A DNA stretch of 64,000 bases from Provencibacterium sp. (GCA_022792175.1 JAAWAN010000022.1:186001-250000); one strand, 5' to 3'. Positions 39,586 to 49,224 are shown, counted from the stretch's first letter. The notes: generated from the letters alone by a model not told the origin. Numbers and translations are program-made.

Positions 39586-40980
39586 ATGGATAAGCAGCTC
39601 AGCGAGCGGATTGATGATTACCTTGCCGAACACCGGCAGGAAATCATCGATACGCTCTTTGCTCTTGCGCGCATTCCCAGTGTACAGGGCGAGCCCCGGG
39701 AGGGAAAGCCCTATGGTGAAGCGGTAGCCGATGTTCTGGATAAGGCGCTTGAGCTTTGTAAGCAGCAGGGGCTGGAAACGGAGAATATCGATTATTATTG
39801 CGGCAGCGCCCGCTATGGCAGTGCAGAAAAGGAGCTGGGCTTTGTCGCCCATCTGGATGTTGTCCCAGCCGGGGATGGCTGGAGCGGTGATCCTTTCGAG
39901 CCGTTTCTGCGGGATGGTTATGCCGTTGGCCGCGGCGTGCGCGACAATAAAAACGGGGCAGTCTGCGGACTGTTTGCCATTCGCTGCATTAAGGATCTGG
40001 CCATTCCGCTGCGCCATGCGCTGCGGCTGATTTTCGGCTGCTCGGAGGAAACGGGAATGGATGATCTTCCCCACTATTTGGAGAAGCATGCGGCGCCCTC
40101 TTTCTCGATTGTGCCGGATACCTCCTTCCCCGTCTGCTATGGGGAGAAGGGCATCTATACCGCCGACCTGCTGCTGCCGGTCGGACGGGAGGTGTTTGCC
40201 TTTAAGGGCGGCATTGCCTCGAATGTGGTTCCGGATAAGGCGCAGGTGCGCATCTTTGCAGGCGAGCGGACGGTCGATGTGGAGAGCGAGCATGTGCATG
40301 CTGAGCGGCAGGGGCATGAGCTGCTCATATCGGCAGACGGGGTTACTGCGCATGCCTCCCAGCCGCAGAATTCGGTGAGCGCCATCTATGAGCTGGCGGC
40401 CGCCCTTTGCCGCGCGCCGGAAATCTGCAGCGAAAAAACGTTGCACGCGATGAAATTTATGCGCGATATGCTCTCGGATAACTTCGGCGAGCATTTGGGC
40501 ATCGCCATGAGCGACGAGCCGAGCGGGAAGCTCACCTGCATCTGCGGGCTGGCAGAGCTGGAGGGCGGCGCTATCCGGATGAACCTCAACATCCGCTACC
40601 CGGTCACCTGCGACGGGGAAGAGATTACAAAGAACCTGCGCCATACCGCCATGCAGTATGGTGTAGCCCTCACCCATGTGCGGGATGACAAGCCGAACTT
40701 CCTGCCGCGCGACCTGCCCGCCGTCGGCATGCTGACCGACATTTACAACGAAGTCACCGGCCGCAGCAAGCAGCCCTATGTTATGGGTGGCGGCACCTAT
40801 GCGCGGCATCTGCCGAATGCTGTCGCCTTCGGACCGGATGACCCGGACGAAGCGCTTCCCTGCCCGCCTGGACACGGCAGCTGCCACGAGCCGGATGAGT
40901 GCCAGTCAATAGCGGGGCTGATGCAGGCGGCTAAAATCTATGTGCATGCGCTCATCGAGCTGGATAAGGTTATTGACTAG
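39586..40980 (+). CDS. M20-family dipeptidase (PepV/Sapep type)
   Basis: This 464-residue metallopeptidase matches the PepV/Sapep family in length and motifs: FVAHLDVVPAGDGW near residue 86, GRGVRDNKNGAVCG near residue 118, FGCSEETGMDDL near residue 150, and the C-terminal VMGGGTYARHLPNAVAFGP near residue 400. It has two metal sites and splits dipeptides in the cytoplasm. AGGAGGGG is directly upstream of the ATG at 39586. A strong terminator follows at 41011. It could help peptide use during amino acid fermentation. Confidence 0.94.
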   Translation: MDKQLSERIDDYLAEHRQEIIDTLFALARIPSVQGEPREGKPYGEAVADVLDKALELCKQQGLETENIDYYCGSARYGSAEKELGFVAHLDVVPAGDGWSGDPFEPFLRDGYAVGRGVRDNKNGAVCGLFAIRCIKDLAIPLRHALRLIFGCSEETGMDDLPHYLEKHAAPSFSIVPDTSFPVCYGEKGIYTADLLLPVGREVFAFKGGIASNVVPDKAQVRIFAGERTVDVESEHVHAERQGHELLISADGVTAHASQPQNSVSAIYELAAALCRAPEICSEKTLHAMKFMRDMLSDNFGEHLGIAMSDEPSGKLTCICGLAELEGGAIRMNLNIRYPVTCDGEEITKNLRHTAMQYGVALTHVRDDKPNFLPRDLPAVGMLTDIYNEVTGRSKQPYVMGGGTYARHLPNAVAFGPDDPDEALPCPPGHGSCHEPDECQSIAGLMQAAKIYVHALIELDKVID

Positions 40981-41010
40981 CTCTGCTGCCTTTCTGCAGA
41001 AAAACAGTAC

Positions 41011-41042
41011 CAGCCGTCATCCGAATGAACGGATGACGGCTG
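41011..41042. terminator. Terminator of the dipeptidase gene
   Basis: CAGCCGTCATCCG (41011-41023) pairs perfectly with CGGATGACGGCTG (41030-41042), followed by GCTTGCTTTTTTT. Confidence 0.85.
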
Positions 41043-41144
41043 GCTTGCTTTTTTTAGTGGGACAGTCCCTTTTCCCCGTGGCTGTCTTTTTATTCGTCTG
41101 CATGTTCAGGGCCACTGGGAATATCTTTCAGGGCAAAGCCTCTT

Positions 41145-41954
41145 TTATTCCTCGCCGACCAGTTTTTTGAATTGTTCGGCCAGCTCCTTCGGGGTGAACG
41201 GGCGGCCCAGTGAGGGAGAAGCCTTTTCGCCCAGCTCGAAGAGATAGCGCCCGGTGTAGCCGGCAGCCTGCATAAGCGAATAGAATTCCTTCCAGTCAAT
41301 GCATCCATCCCCCGGGAACCAGTGGCGCTCATCCACCCGGTCATAGTCAGAGAGATGGGTGGTGATAATATATGGTGCCAGCTTCTCGATAAACTCCTTA
41401 TGGCTCTCTTTAAGCAGATGGTTGACATCAAAGCAGACGCCCGCGTTTTTGCCATTGTCGGTTAAAATCAGCAGCTCATCGGCGCAGTTGCCAAGGCAGG
41501 TTCGGGGCAGATCTTCCACCGCTATGCGAACGCCATGCTTTTTCCCCTCCTCACCGAGCAGGCGGATGGACTCGACCGCATGCTGCAGGCGGGCGGGACG
41601 GTGCTCATCTGCAATCGGCTCATAGCTCGGGTGGAGAATGGCAAACGGGATTTCATGCTCCCCGCACCAGCTGAGCAGCTGATAGAGCCCGGCAAGCGCT
41701 TTTTCGCGCACGGCACCGTCCTCAGAGGAGATATCCCAATCGTTATTAAAGGGCAGGTGCAGCGAAGTAGGGGCAAGGCCCGCAGCTTTCAGATCGTCAT
41801 AAATTTTCTGCGACCCTTTGCAGATTTCCTCTGCAGAAAGGCTGCTTTTTACATCGATTTCTGCATCCTGAAAGCCGCCTTCTACCGCCGTTTTCCACCT
41901 CTCGACCGAGGAGTCCGGATAAAAGCAGGTTGCTAGGCCCAGATGATTTTTCAT
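41145..41954 (-). CDS. Sugar phosphate isomerase/epimerase (TIM-barrel)
   Basis: This 269-residue protein is a second xylose isomerase-like TIM barrel. Metal-site motifs are LHLPFNNDWDISS near residue 68, VRIAVEDLPRTCLGN near residue 140, GVCFDVNHLLKES near residue 170, and IITTHLSDYDRVDERHWFPGDGCIDWKEF near residue 195, whose central HxSDYD and HxxPGxG motifs are highlighted. ATG at 41954 follows AGGAGG; the longer frame has no site. It is the last gene of the sugar importer operon and is likely to process the imported sugar, though the substrate is unknown. Confidence 0.85.
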   Translation of the reverse strand: MKNHLGLATCFYPDSSVERWKTAVEGGFQDAEIDVKSSLSAEEICKGSQKIYDDLKAAGLAPTSLHLPFNNDWDISSEDGAVREKALAGLYQLLSWCGEHEIPFAILHPSYEPIADEHRPARLQHAVESIRLLGEEGKKHGVRIAVEDLPRTCLGNCADELLILTDNGKNAGVCFDVNHLLKESHKEFIEKLAPYIITTHLSDYDRVDERHWFPGDGCIDWKEFYSLMQAAGYTGRYLFELGEKASPSLGRPFTPKELAEQFKKLVGEE

Positions 41955-42025
41955 TTGTATGAACCTCCTAATTAAAGATAAATAGTAGAAAAATAGCCTC
42001 ATATACCGGAATACGCAGCGGCAGA

Positions 42026-42949
42026 TTACTCCTTAATCGAGCCCATCATAACGCCCTTGACAAAGTATCTCTGCACAAACGGATAGATGCACAGGATAGG
42101 GATGGTGGCAACGCATATCGTGCAGTAGCGTACCACATCCTCAATCAGCGCTTCGACGGCATCTGCATCCGCAATGGCGCCCGCGCCCAGGCCCGCAGCG
42201 CCCGCGCCGCCGGTTGCATTGCCGGAGGTGGAGTAGTTGATAAGGATTTCTCTTAAGAACAGCTGCAGCGGGTAATAATCCCGGCGGGCAGGCAGATAGA
42301 TGGCGGCCGAGAACCAGGAGTTCCATTCGCCAACAGCATAGTACATGATGATGACCGCCATGGAGGCTTTGGTTGCAGGCAGGATAATCCGGAAGAGAAT
42401 GGTCATATCCCCCGCGCCATCCAGTCGGGCGGACTCCTCCAGCGAGGCCGGAACCTGGGCAAAGGCGGTGCGCAGAATAATCATGTTCCAGGTGCTGATA
42501 AGGCTGGGGATGATAATGGCCCAGCGGGTGTTGAGCAGGTGCAGCTTGGTGACCAGCAGGTAATCAGGAATCATGCCGCCGGAAAAATACATGGTAAAAA
42601 CGAACAGCATCATAATAATCCGACGGGGCATAAAGTCCTTCTGAATCAGTACATAGGCGCCCAGCATGGTCATAAAGGTGCGGGAAACAGTACCGATAAT
42701 CACATAAAACAGCGTATTTGCGTAGCCGCTCCAGACGTTGGGGTTTTGAAGAACGATCTCATAACCGCGGCGGGTGTGTCCCAGCGGCCAGAGCAGCAGG
42801 CCGTTGTGCTTGGCCAAAAGCCGCGGGTCGCTGAACGAGCCGAAGAAGACATGCAGCATCGGGTACAGACAAACGAGGGCGATGAGGGCCAGCACAATAT
42901 AGTTGCAGATATCAAAAATCCGGTTGCTGACGGTTCTGCGTTCAACCAC
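42026..42949 (-). CDS. Carbohydrate ABC transporter permease (LplC/YtcP-like)
   Basis: This 307-residue membrane protein has six helices and the MalG-type coupling loop EESARLDGAGDMTILFRIILP near residue 185, abridged as EESARLDGAGD. The subfamily (LplC/YtcP) is indicated by VLALIALVCLYPMLHVFFGSF near the N-terminus. The start is GTG at 42949, set by AGGAGG. An unusual Gly/Ala-rich insert (about residues 240-262, GNATGGAGAAGLGAG) lies in a late periplasmic loop. It pairs with the LplB-like permease upstream and with the binding protein for import of complex sugars. Confidence 0.9.
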   Translation of the reverse strand: MVERRTVSNRIFDICNYIVLALIALVCLYPMLHVFFGSFSDPRLLAKHNGLLLWPLGHTRRGYEIVLQNPNVWSGYANTLFYVIIGTVSRTFMTMLGAYVLIQKDFMPRRIIMMLFVFTMYFSGGMIPDYLLVTKLHLLNTRWAIIIPSLISTWNMIILRTAFAQVPASLEESARLDGAGDMTILFRIILPATKASMAVIIMYYAVGEWNSWFSAAIYLPARRDYYPLQLFLREILINYSTSGNATGGAGAAGLGAGAIADADAVEALIEDVVRYCTICVATIPILCIYPFVQRYFVKGVMMGSIKE

Positions 42950-43097
42950 AAATTTTCCTCCTTATTTAAGATGGTAGGGGCCCTGATTGGACCCCGCAGG
43001 CAGCAGGAAGAGCATGATTTTGTCTGCGGTTTTACAGGATAAAACCGGGCTTATCCGAAACCGCAAATGCTTTTCCTTCAGCCAATGGCTGTCGGCT

Positions 43098-44048
43098 TTA
43101 CCACATGCTTTCGCCGGTGGTTCTCTTGGCGAACCAGTTCGCCGTTATCAGCAGCACCAGATTGACAATTGAGTTAAAAAGTCCGACGGCCGAGCCAAAG
43201 CTGAAGTTCATCTCCTGCAGGCCCCGGCGGTAAACAAAGGAGGAAATGAGGTCGGCCTTTTCATAGACCAACGGGGAATAGAGCAGAATGGTTTTCTCCG
43301 AGCCGACACTCATCATCGAGCCGATACGCATGATGAGCTGCAGAATCATAATAGGCACAATCGTCGGCAGGGTGACATAGAGCATCTGCTTCCAGCGGCC
43401 CGCGCCGTCAATCACGGCCGCCTCATAGAGGTTCGGGTCCGCGCCGGAAAGGGTGGCGAGATAGAGGATGCTGCCCCAGCCGATTCCCTGCCAAAGCGAG
43501 CTGCCGATATACAGTGGCAGATACATATCCACATTGCCCAGCATGCTCTGCCGCTCAACGCCGAAAAGGACGGCGATATCGCTGATGACGCCGGTGCTCA
43601 TGGTGAAGTCCTTTAATATACCGCAGACGACCACCAGAGAGATAAAGTGCGGCATATAAGAAAGGGTTTGAATGGTCTTTTTATAGGGACCGAAGCGAAC
43701 CTCATTGAGCAGCAGCGCCAGAATAATCGGTGCAGGGAATTCAATAATCAGCGAGAAGAAGTTGAGGCGCAGGGTATTGATAATCGTTCGGGAAGCGGAA
43801 GGGTTGGTGAGAAATTCAATGAAGTGTTTGAGCCCTACAAAATCGCTGTGCAGAACCCCCTTGCCGGGCCGGTAATCCTGAAAGGCAATCACAATGCCGA
43901 ACATGGGCAGGTATTTGAAGATTACCAGGTAGGCGACAACCGGCAGCGCAATCAGATAAAGGGAGCGGTGTTTCTGAAAGTTGCGCCGCAGGCGGGTCCA
44001 GTAATTCTGCTTTTTGGGCGCTGTAAAAGCGGCAGCGGTCTGTGTCAA
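43098..44048 (-). CDS. Carbohydrate ABC transporter permease (LplB/YteP-like)
   Basis: This 316-residue protein has a basic cytoplasmic N-terminus and six helices, typical of LplB/YteP permeases. It contains LYLIALPVVAYLVIFKYLPM, YRPGKG, and the coupling-loop motif YEAAVIDGAGRWKQM near residue 205. The start is TTG at 44048, placed by AGAGGTG, 8 bases upstream; the ATG at 44099 has no ribosome site and would add residues not normal to the family. It forms a heterodimer with the downstream permease. No ATPase gene is in the operon, so a shared MsmX-type ATPase is probably used. Confidence 0.9.
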   Translation of the reverse strand: MTQTAAAFTAPKKQNYWTRLRRNFQKHRSLYLIALPVVAYLVIFKYLPMFGIVIAFQDYRPGKGVLHSDFVGLKHFIEFLTNPSASRTIINTLRLNFFSLIIEFPAPIILALLLNEVRFGPYKKTIQTLSYMPHFISLVVVCGILKDFTMSTGVISDIAVLFGVERQSMLGNVDMYLPLYIGSSLWQGIGWGSILYLATLSGADPNLYEAAVIDGAGRWKQMLYVTLPTIVPIMILQLIMRIGSMMSVGSEKTILLYSPLVYEKADLISSFVYRRGLQEMNFSFGSAVGLFNSIVNLVLLITANWFAKRTTGESMW

Positions 44049-44136
44049 ATTCTGAGCACCTCTTTTCCTAGATTCAAATAAAACAGGAAGGCCCCTCAAG
44101 ACGGGACCTCCCTGCGTTTCTCACAAAAAAGCCCTG

Positions 44137-45870
44137 TTATCTGGACTTGTTGAGCAGAGCATCGTAGGCGGTCTGATAGATTTCGATAAGCCGCGGCATG
44201 CCCAGATTGTTGATCTCGGCGACAAAGCTGTCATAGCTCGAGAGCGGCTCGACGCCAGTGATATATTTAAGAATCATTTCATCTGCATAGGTATCGACAT
44301 TGGTCTGCAGGGTTCCGATTTCGGTAGCGATTTCCGGCATAAAGTTCAGAGTCGGCATCGCGTAGGCGCCGTCCGAGGTCGGGTCATCGCCCCACTTGGC
44401 GCGGTAAGCCCAGCAGTCGGGATCGAGAACGTTGCGGATCATCATCACATCGTCGCCATAACGGAACTTGGCCCAGCAGGTGTGCAGGCGGACGGTGTAC
44501 TCAATATCTGACAGCGGATAATCCGGGCAGTTGAGCGCATAGTCGTTATAAATCGGAATGGTGGACTGATACTCGGGATAAACTTCCTCGCTCCAGCTCC
44601 AGCTGATGTCCGGGTCGCCGTAGTTGATAACGGCCGAGCCCTGCTTGGTGAAGCTGTAGTTCATAAACTGCAGCGCCAGCTCTTTATTCTTCGATTTCGC
44701 GCTGATGGCAGTCGGCGTGCCGTTCTGCGGGAAGTAGTAAACATCGCCATGGAACTCATCGCCTTCATTAACGCGCGGGAAGGGGATGCTGTCGAAAGCG
44801 ACGCCCATCTCATTAGCCAGAACGTAGATGGTATCGGTGTTTCCATACAGGAAGGCAGTCCGGCCTGCGCAGAACTCCTGCTCCTTGTTGGTGATGGTGG
44901 TGAAGTCCTTGTTGATGTAGCCCTTCGCATACCAGTCGCTCATCGTTGTCAGGAAATCCTTAAAGCCGGGCTCGAGGTAGCTGTTGTGGATTTTACCGTC
45001 GACCACGAAGTATTTCTTGCCGTTGTCTCCGGTGCCCGCATTAAAGGTGCCGAGCAGCAGGTTGTCTATACCGGTCTTGTCAGGCGTATAGGGAGCGACA
45101 TCCGGATATTTCTCCTTCACCTTCGCGAAGAACTCCTCTAACTGGGCAAGCGTTTTCGGGGTCTCCATGCCGAACTCATCCAGCATATCCTTGCGAAGCT
45201 GCGGGCGATAGTAGTAGGGGGCCTGTATATCCTTATAGGAATAGAGATCATAGACCTTGCCTTCATCGGTCGTGGCCAGCCGCCAGAACAGGTCGTTCTG
45301 CTCAAGGAAATAATTGTAGTCCGGTGCATACTGGGAAACCAGATCGGTCAGGTCGGCAAAAACGCCGTCCGCAACTGCTGCTGCAGAGCCGCCGGCATAC
45401 TGAGTGCTGCCGTTGACCAGAATATCCGGCAGGCTGTCGGAAACGACCAGAAGGTTAAAGTTCTCCTTCTCCTGGCCGGAGGCAGGATGGACAAACTCAA
45501 TCTCAATGCCGGTATCCTTTACATACCGCTTGACGCTGATATCCTCTGCCAGCGACTGATAATACTTGGCGGAAGTACCGTTAAAAGAGACCCACATGCT
45601 CACCTTGCCGCCGCCCTCAACGGGGTATTTCTGCAGCGACTCTTCGAGAGTGGGAACGGTGACCGCCTCGAAGCCAACTGCTTCTTCGGTGGTAGCTGCA
45701 GCTGGGGCAGAGCTTTCAGCAGGCGCAGAGGAGGAATCTGCGGCAGAGCTTGCAGGGGCCTGCGAGGAGGGGGCGGCGCTGCTCGCGTTGCTTTCGCCTC
45801 CGCTGCAGCCGGCAATCGAAACTACCATGGCAGATGCGGCAAGCAGGCAAAGGATACGTTTGAATGTCAT
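44137..45870 (-). CDS. Extracellular sugar-binding lipoprotein (LplA/YtcQ-like)
   Basis: The 577-residue protein has a lipoprotein signal peptide ending VVSIAGCSGG, then a Ser/Ala/Pro/Glu linker to about residue 65, and a long solute-binding domain. It is longer than typical family 1 binding proteins, consistent with the LplA/YtcQ group that binds oligosaccharides. ATG at 45870 is preferred over 45879, since AAAGGA would abut the latter. It is the first gene of an operon with two permeases and a TIM-barrel isomerase. The ligand is unknown. Its leader has an unusual 42-bp perfect palindrome. Confidence 0.92.
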   Translation of the reverse strand: MTFKRILCLLAASAMVVSIAGCSGGESNASSAAPSSQAPASSAADSSSAPAESSAPAAATTEEAVGFEAVTVPTLEESLQKYPVEGGGKVSMWVSFNGTSAKYYQSLAEDISVKRYVKDTGIEIEFVHPASGQEKENFNLLVVSDSLPDILVNGSTQYAGGSAAAVADGVFADLTDLVSQYAPDYNYFLEQNDLFWRLATTDEGKVYDLYSYKDIQAPYYYRPQLRKDMLDEFGMETPKTLAQLEEFFAKVKEKYPDVAPYTPDKTGIDNLLLGTFNAGTGDNGKKYFVVDGKIHNSYLEPGFKDFLTTMSDWYAKGYINKDFTTITNKEQEFCAGRTAFLYGNTDTIYVLANEMGVAFDSIPFPRVNEGDEFHGDVYYFPQNGTPTAISAKSKNKELALQFMNYSFTKQGSAVINYGDPDISWSWSEEVYPEYQSTIPIYNDYALNCPDYPLSDIEYTVRLHTCWAKFRYGDDVMMIRNVLDPDCWAYRAKWGDDPTSDGAYAMPTLNFMPEIATEIGTLQTNVDTYADEMILKYITGVEPLSSYDSFVAEINNLGMPRLIEIYQTAYDALLNKSR

Positions 45871-45911
45871 GTTGTTCATTCCTTTCTTAAATGAAGTGCC
45901 ATTAGTTAATG

Positions 45912-46058
45912 TATAGATTTATCAACTATAAAAACTATCTGCTAAGATCTGATATTTTTGGTGTATACACCAAAAATATCAGATCTATTTTCTTTTAATG
46001 AGTGGGTTTAAAAGAATTTTTAATGTAGCTTATTCTATTGATAAATCTATAGAATAAG
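45912..46058. repeat. Palindrome-rich AT leader of the sugar importer operon
   Basis: A perfect 42-bp palindrome lies at 45945-45986, with arms starting AGATCTGATATTTTTGG and centre GTATAC. It is bracketed by a 14-bp inverted repeat, TATAGATTTATCAA (45912-45925) and TTGATAAATCTATA (46038-46051). The right arm is itself inside a hairpin, CTTATTCTAT (46029-46038) with ATAGAATAAG (46049-46058). The tract is far more AT-rich than its surroundings. It may be a tight operator or a small inserted element; a convincing -35/-10 pair was not found. Confidence 0.75.
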
Positions 46059-46143
46059 TTACCACATTTTTAAAAATTTTGCAACATCTTTTTGCAAAAC
46101 AGATAAAATTGGAAGGCGGAAAGGAGAGAGGGAATATGCTGCG

Positions 46144-47898
46144 CTATTTTTCCTGCAGCGTCAGTACCCGTTCCTCCTCGGGCGTGACCACCGCGGTCTT
46201 GTAGTTTACATACAGCACAAATCCCGGCTTTGCCCCGGCAGGCTTGCGGACATTGCGGATTTCGGTATAATCCACCGGAACCAGCGCCGCGGCCTTCGCC
46301 TTCGAGTGGTAGGCGGCGATAATGGCCGCCTCCTCAAGTGTGCGGTCGGGCACCTTCTCGCCGCCGGTTACGATGAGAACATGCGATCCGGGGATATTCT
46401 GGGTATGAAACCAGATATCGTTTTTGCGCGCCTCGCGCATGGTCAGCTGGTCATTCTGCAGGTTGCTGCGCCCGCGCAGGATGAGAAAGCCATCTGAAGA
46501 GCGGTAGCGGTCGGGCAAAAGGCGCTGGGGCTTTTTATCCTTCCCCGCCCTGCGGCGCAGATAGCCGCCCTTCGCGAGCTCCTCGCGGATGGCGTCCAGC
46601 TCCGCCTCGCTCACCGCCCGCAGAAGGTTATCCATCACGGTATCGAGATAGGCATAGTCGCTCTCCCCCTCCTCGATAAGGCGGCGCAGCATCTTCTCGG
46701 CGGTATCCGCCTTGCGGTATTCGGCATAGTAGCGCTGGGCATTCTGCGCCGGGGTGAGGCGCGCATCGAGCGGGATTTCCAGAATGGGCGCTTGCGGCTC
46801 ATAGAAGTTTTCGAGCCGGGCCAGCGTCTCCCCCTTTCGCAGCCGGTAGAGGTTGGCGTTCAGCAGATCCCCCTGAATGCGCAGCCGGTCGCGGTCCTGG
46901 CTTTGCTGCAGCTCCTCGCGCTGGTGCTGCAGCCGGCGCTCGGTGCGCTCTGAGAGGTTGGAGAGCAGCCGGAACAGGTCGCCGCTGCGCTGCTTCATCC
47001 GCTCGGAAAGGTCCTTTTGGGCATAGAAAGCATCGAGCAGCGCGCTGTAAGAGGGGTAGGTGCGCGTTGCCATCTGCTGCCCATACTGGCCGGGTACGAT
47101 GAAGGAGACATCCTTCGGAAGCCCCTCGCGGGTGAGCACCATTGCCGGCTGACCGCCGTTTTCCGCTTTTTCCTTCAGCTGCTGCAGAAAGAAGCGCAGC
47201 CGCTCCTCCCCCTCCTTTCCCAGGGAGCCCATCGCTGTCGGGCCGCTGCGGGAAACGTAGGCAGCAATTTCCCCGGCTACTACCGGCGAAATGCCCATCA
47301 TCGCCGCCATCGCCGCCTTTTCTACCGGCAGCTCGGGCGTCTGCAGCATCCGGGTGCAGATGGCGTCCCCTCCGGCAGTGAGCAGGTCCAGCTTTTCCTG
47401 CATCGGCGGCAGGGTATAGGGCAGATTTGGCAGCACCTGCCGCACCGAGGACATGCTGGGGTCAATCCGCTTGATAGCATCGAGAATCCGGCCCTCTCCA
47501 TCGGTCAGGATGATATTTGAGTGCCTTCCCATAATTTCCACCACCAGCTTGGGGTGGGTGATATCGCCGAAATCATTTCGCCCCTCAAAGCCAATGCGTA
47601 CAATCCGGTCGCGCTCTACCTGGGAAAAACCCATCAGCCGTGCGCCCGAGAGGTGCTTGCGCAGCAGCATGCAGAACATCGGCGGCGTGCCGGGATTTTC
47701 GTAGTTCGATTCGGTCAGCTGAATGCGCGGCGTCTGCGGGCTGGCAGAGAGCAGCAGCCGCTTATTGCCGCTCCGGCTGCGCAGGGCGAGGAGCAGTGTT
47801 TCCCGCGCCGGCTGGTGAACGCGGTCAACCCGCGCATCCCCCGCGAGCGGCGCAAGCTCCTGCAGCAGAAGATGAAGAAAAATGCCGTCTATGGCCAT
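46144..47898 (-). CDS. rqcH: NFACT protein RqcH (fibronectin-binding-protein-A family)
   Basis: This 584-residue protein has the NFACT-N domain (MAIDGIFLHLLLQELAPLAGD), paired helix-hairpin segments, a central coiled coil near residues 285-430, and a C-terminal NFACT-R domain with DGFLILRGRSNLQNDQL and DIWFHTQNIPGSHVLI. In Bacillus, RqcH binds stalled 50S subunits and drives addition of alanine tails, marking aborted peptides for decay. Older annotations call it fibronectin-binding protein. It is a single gene transcribed away from the sugar importer leader and stands complete, with a normal start MAIDGIF at 47898. Confidence 0.93.
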   Translation of the reverse strand: MAIDGIFLHLLLQELAPLAGDARVDRVHQPARETLLLALRSRSGNKRLLLSASPQTPRIQLTESNYENPGTPPMFCMLLRKHLSGARLMGFSQVERDRIVRIGFEGRNDFGDITHPKLVVEIMGRHSNIILTDGEGRILDAIKRIDPSMSSVRQVLPNLPYTLPPMQEKLDLLTAGGDAICTRMLQTPELPVEKAAMAAMMGISPVVAGEIAAYVSRSGPTAMGSLGKEGEERLRFFLQQLKEKAENGGQPAMVLTREGLPKDVSFIVPGQYGQQMATRTYPSYSALLDAFYAQKDLSERMKQRSGDLFRLLSNLSERTERRLQHQREELQQSQDRDRLRIQGDLLNANLYRLRKGETLARLENFYEPQAPILEIPLDARLTPAQNAQRYYAEYRKADTAEKMLRRLIEEGESDYAYLDTVMDNLLRAVSEAELDAIREELAKGGYLRRRAGKDKKPQRLLPDRYRSSDGFLILRGRSNLQNDQLTMREARKNDIWFHTQNIPGSHVLIVTGGEKVPDRTLEEAAIIAAYHSKAKAAALVPVDYTEIRNVRKPAGAKPGFVLYVNYKTAVVTPEEERVLTLQEK

Positions 47899-48027
47899 AC
47901 GTATAAACCTGTCCTTTCTGAAAATAGCCCGCAGGCCGGAAATGGGCTTTGCCCTGCAAAAAGCGGAGGGCTGACCGCAAAGCGCAGCCCTGCAGCAGGT
48001 CAGAAATTTTATTCCGGACCGGCAGCA

Positions 48028-49224
48028 CTAGATGAATGCTTCGCTGACCCGATGAAAGCCCCAGACCGAGGGCGTCTCCTCTCCCGGGGCCCGGAGAACA
48101 TAGGGCGCGGCTGATTCCTCCCAGCGCCGCACAAAGGTATCGGGCCCGGTGCAGTAAAGCTCGATATGGATATTCTGATTGACCCTCACCAGATACAGCT
48201 TATCATCCCGCACTTCTATCCACACTTTGCCGGGGAGATAGGTGCCCGCAAAGCAGTGCAGCTGCTTTTCAGAGAGGGGAATTTCCGGCGGCTTTCCGGA
48301 AAAGGGGGGATCGTTTCCATAAAGGATATCCGCCATCGCATTCCCGAGCCGGTACTGGTTAAGCGACTCGTTGTTGGAGAGAATCAGCAGGCAGAGGTCG
48401 TCCTCAAAAAAATACTGCACATAGGCCGCCGTACCGTTCATATCGCCGCCATGGGCATATTTGACCCTGCCGTTTTCTGAATGGCGCTCGAGTCCATAGC
48501 AGTAGTGTTCGCTGTTTTCCGTAAAAAAGCGCTTATAAGCCCGCTCGCTCAAGAGCCTTCTTTCCCGGAGACAATGATACCATTTCTGCAGGCTGGCGCT
48601 GTCGATGACAAGCCCGCCTGCCCCGATGTGAAAGAGGGGGTTGCTGTAGGGCGTGCGCACCGTTTGACCGTAGTCGTGCATATAGTTTTGCGCCCTGCCC
48701 GAAAGGAGATTGAGCCCGTTATCTATTTGCGCGCCCTGCATATCCAGCGGGAGGAAAATATTCTGGCGCAGGAAGAGATCATAGGGCTGTTCGGCAGTGT
48801 TTTCAATTATCCAGGCCAGCAGGTTATAGTTTGCATTGTTGTAGCCAAATTTCTCCCCCGCAGGCGTTACCGGCCGCCGGTTTATCCAGTCCCGAAAGAA
48901 AGCTTTTTTATCAAAGGGGAGCCTGTCTGCGCCGATATAAAAATCATCCTCAAAATTGTAGAAGTTATATAACCCCGAGCAGTGGGAAAGCAGGTGGTGA
49001 ACGGTAATCCCGGCCGGAATCTGCATTTTGGCATCCAGATAGCGGTTGGCATCCGCCTGCGGGTCGATAAGTCCCCGGTCGCAGAGCAGCAGAATGGCAA
49101 AGGCGGTAAGCTGCTTGGTCACCGAGGCTGCCGAAAAGCGGGTAGAGAGGGTGTTTTTCACCCCCAGCTCGTGGCTGGCATATCCCCGGCAGCTGCTGAA
49201 AACCGGCTCGCCATCCTTTATCAC
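48028..49224 (-). CDS. Serine hydrolase (beta-lactamase class C fold), 5' end interrupted by TAG
   Basis: The 398-residue frame from GTG 49224 has S-VTK near residue 34 (SAASVTKQL), a FGYNNANYNLL segment supplying Tyr-x-Asn, and YAHGGDMNG as the third motif; it has no signal peptide. But the family normally begins some 25 residues earlier, and the same frame continues upstream as WDFSGVIQV, a normal start of the domain, to an in-frame TAG at 49264-49266, with MQITKRLRRLSDYV and an ATG at 49308 before it. So translation from the natural start would end after 14 codons. GTG 49224 has no evident ribosome site. It follows the nif3-like gene by 11 bp in the full-length model. Confidence 0.75.
   Translation of the reverse strand: MIKDGEPVFSSCRGYASHELGVKNTLSTRFSAASVTKQLTAFAILLLCDRGLIDPQADANRYLDAKMQIPAGITVHHLLSHCSGLYNFYNFEDDFYIGADRLPFDKKAFFRDWINRRPVTPAGEKFGYNNANYNLLAWIIENTAEQPYDLFLRQNIFLPLDMQGAQIDNGLNLLSGRAQNYMHDYGQTVRTPYSNPLFHIGAGGLVIDSASLQKWYHCLRERRLLSERAYKRFFTENSEHYCYGLERHSENGRVKYAHGGDMNGTAAYVQYFFEDDLCLLILSNNESLNQYRLGNAMADILYGNDPPFSGKPPEIPLSEKQLHCFAGTYLPGKVWIEVRDDKLYLVRVNQNIHIELYCTGPDTFVRRWEESAAPYVLRAPGEETPSVWGFHRVSEAFI

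Noticed and set aside
41145-45870. Polysaccharide utilisation locus with the beta-mannosidase
   Set aside because: The importer has no glycosidase gene in its operon, and the beta-mannosidase lies 30 kb away, so a common locus is not supported.
45912-46058. Transposon-derived MITE
   Set aside because: The 14-bp terminal repeats lack a clear target-site duplication and no other copy is in the window, so I kept it as a palindromic regulatory region or element of unknown type.
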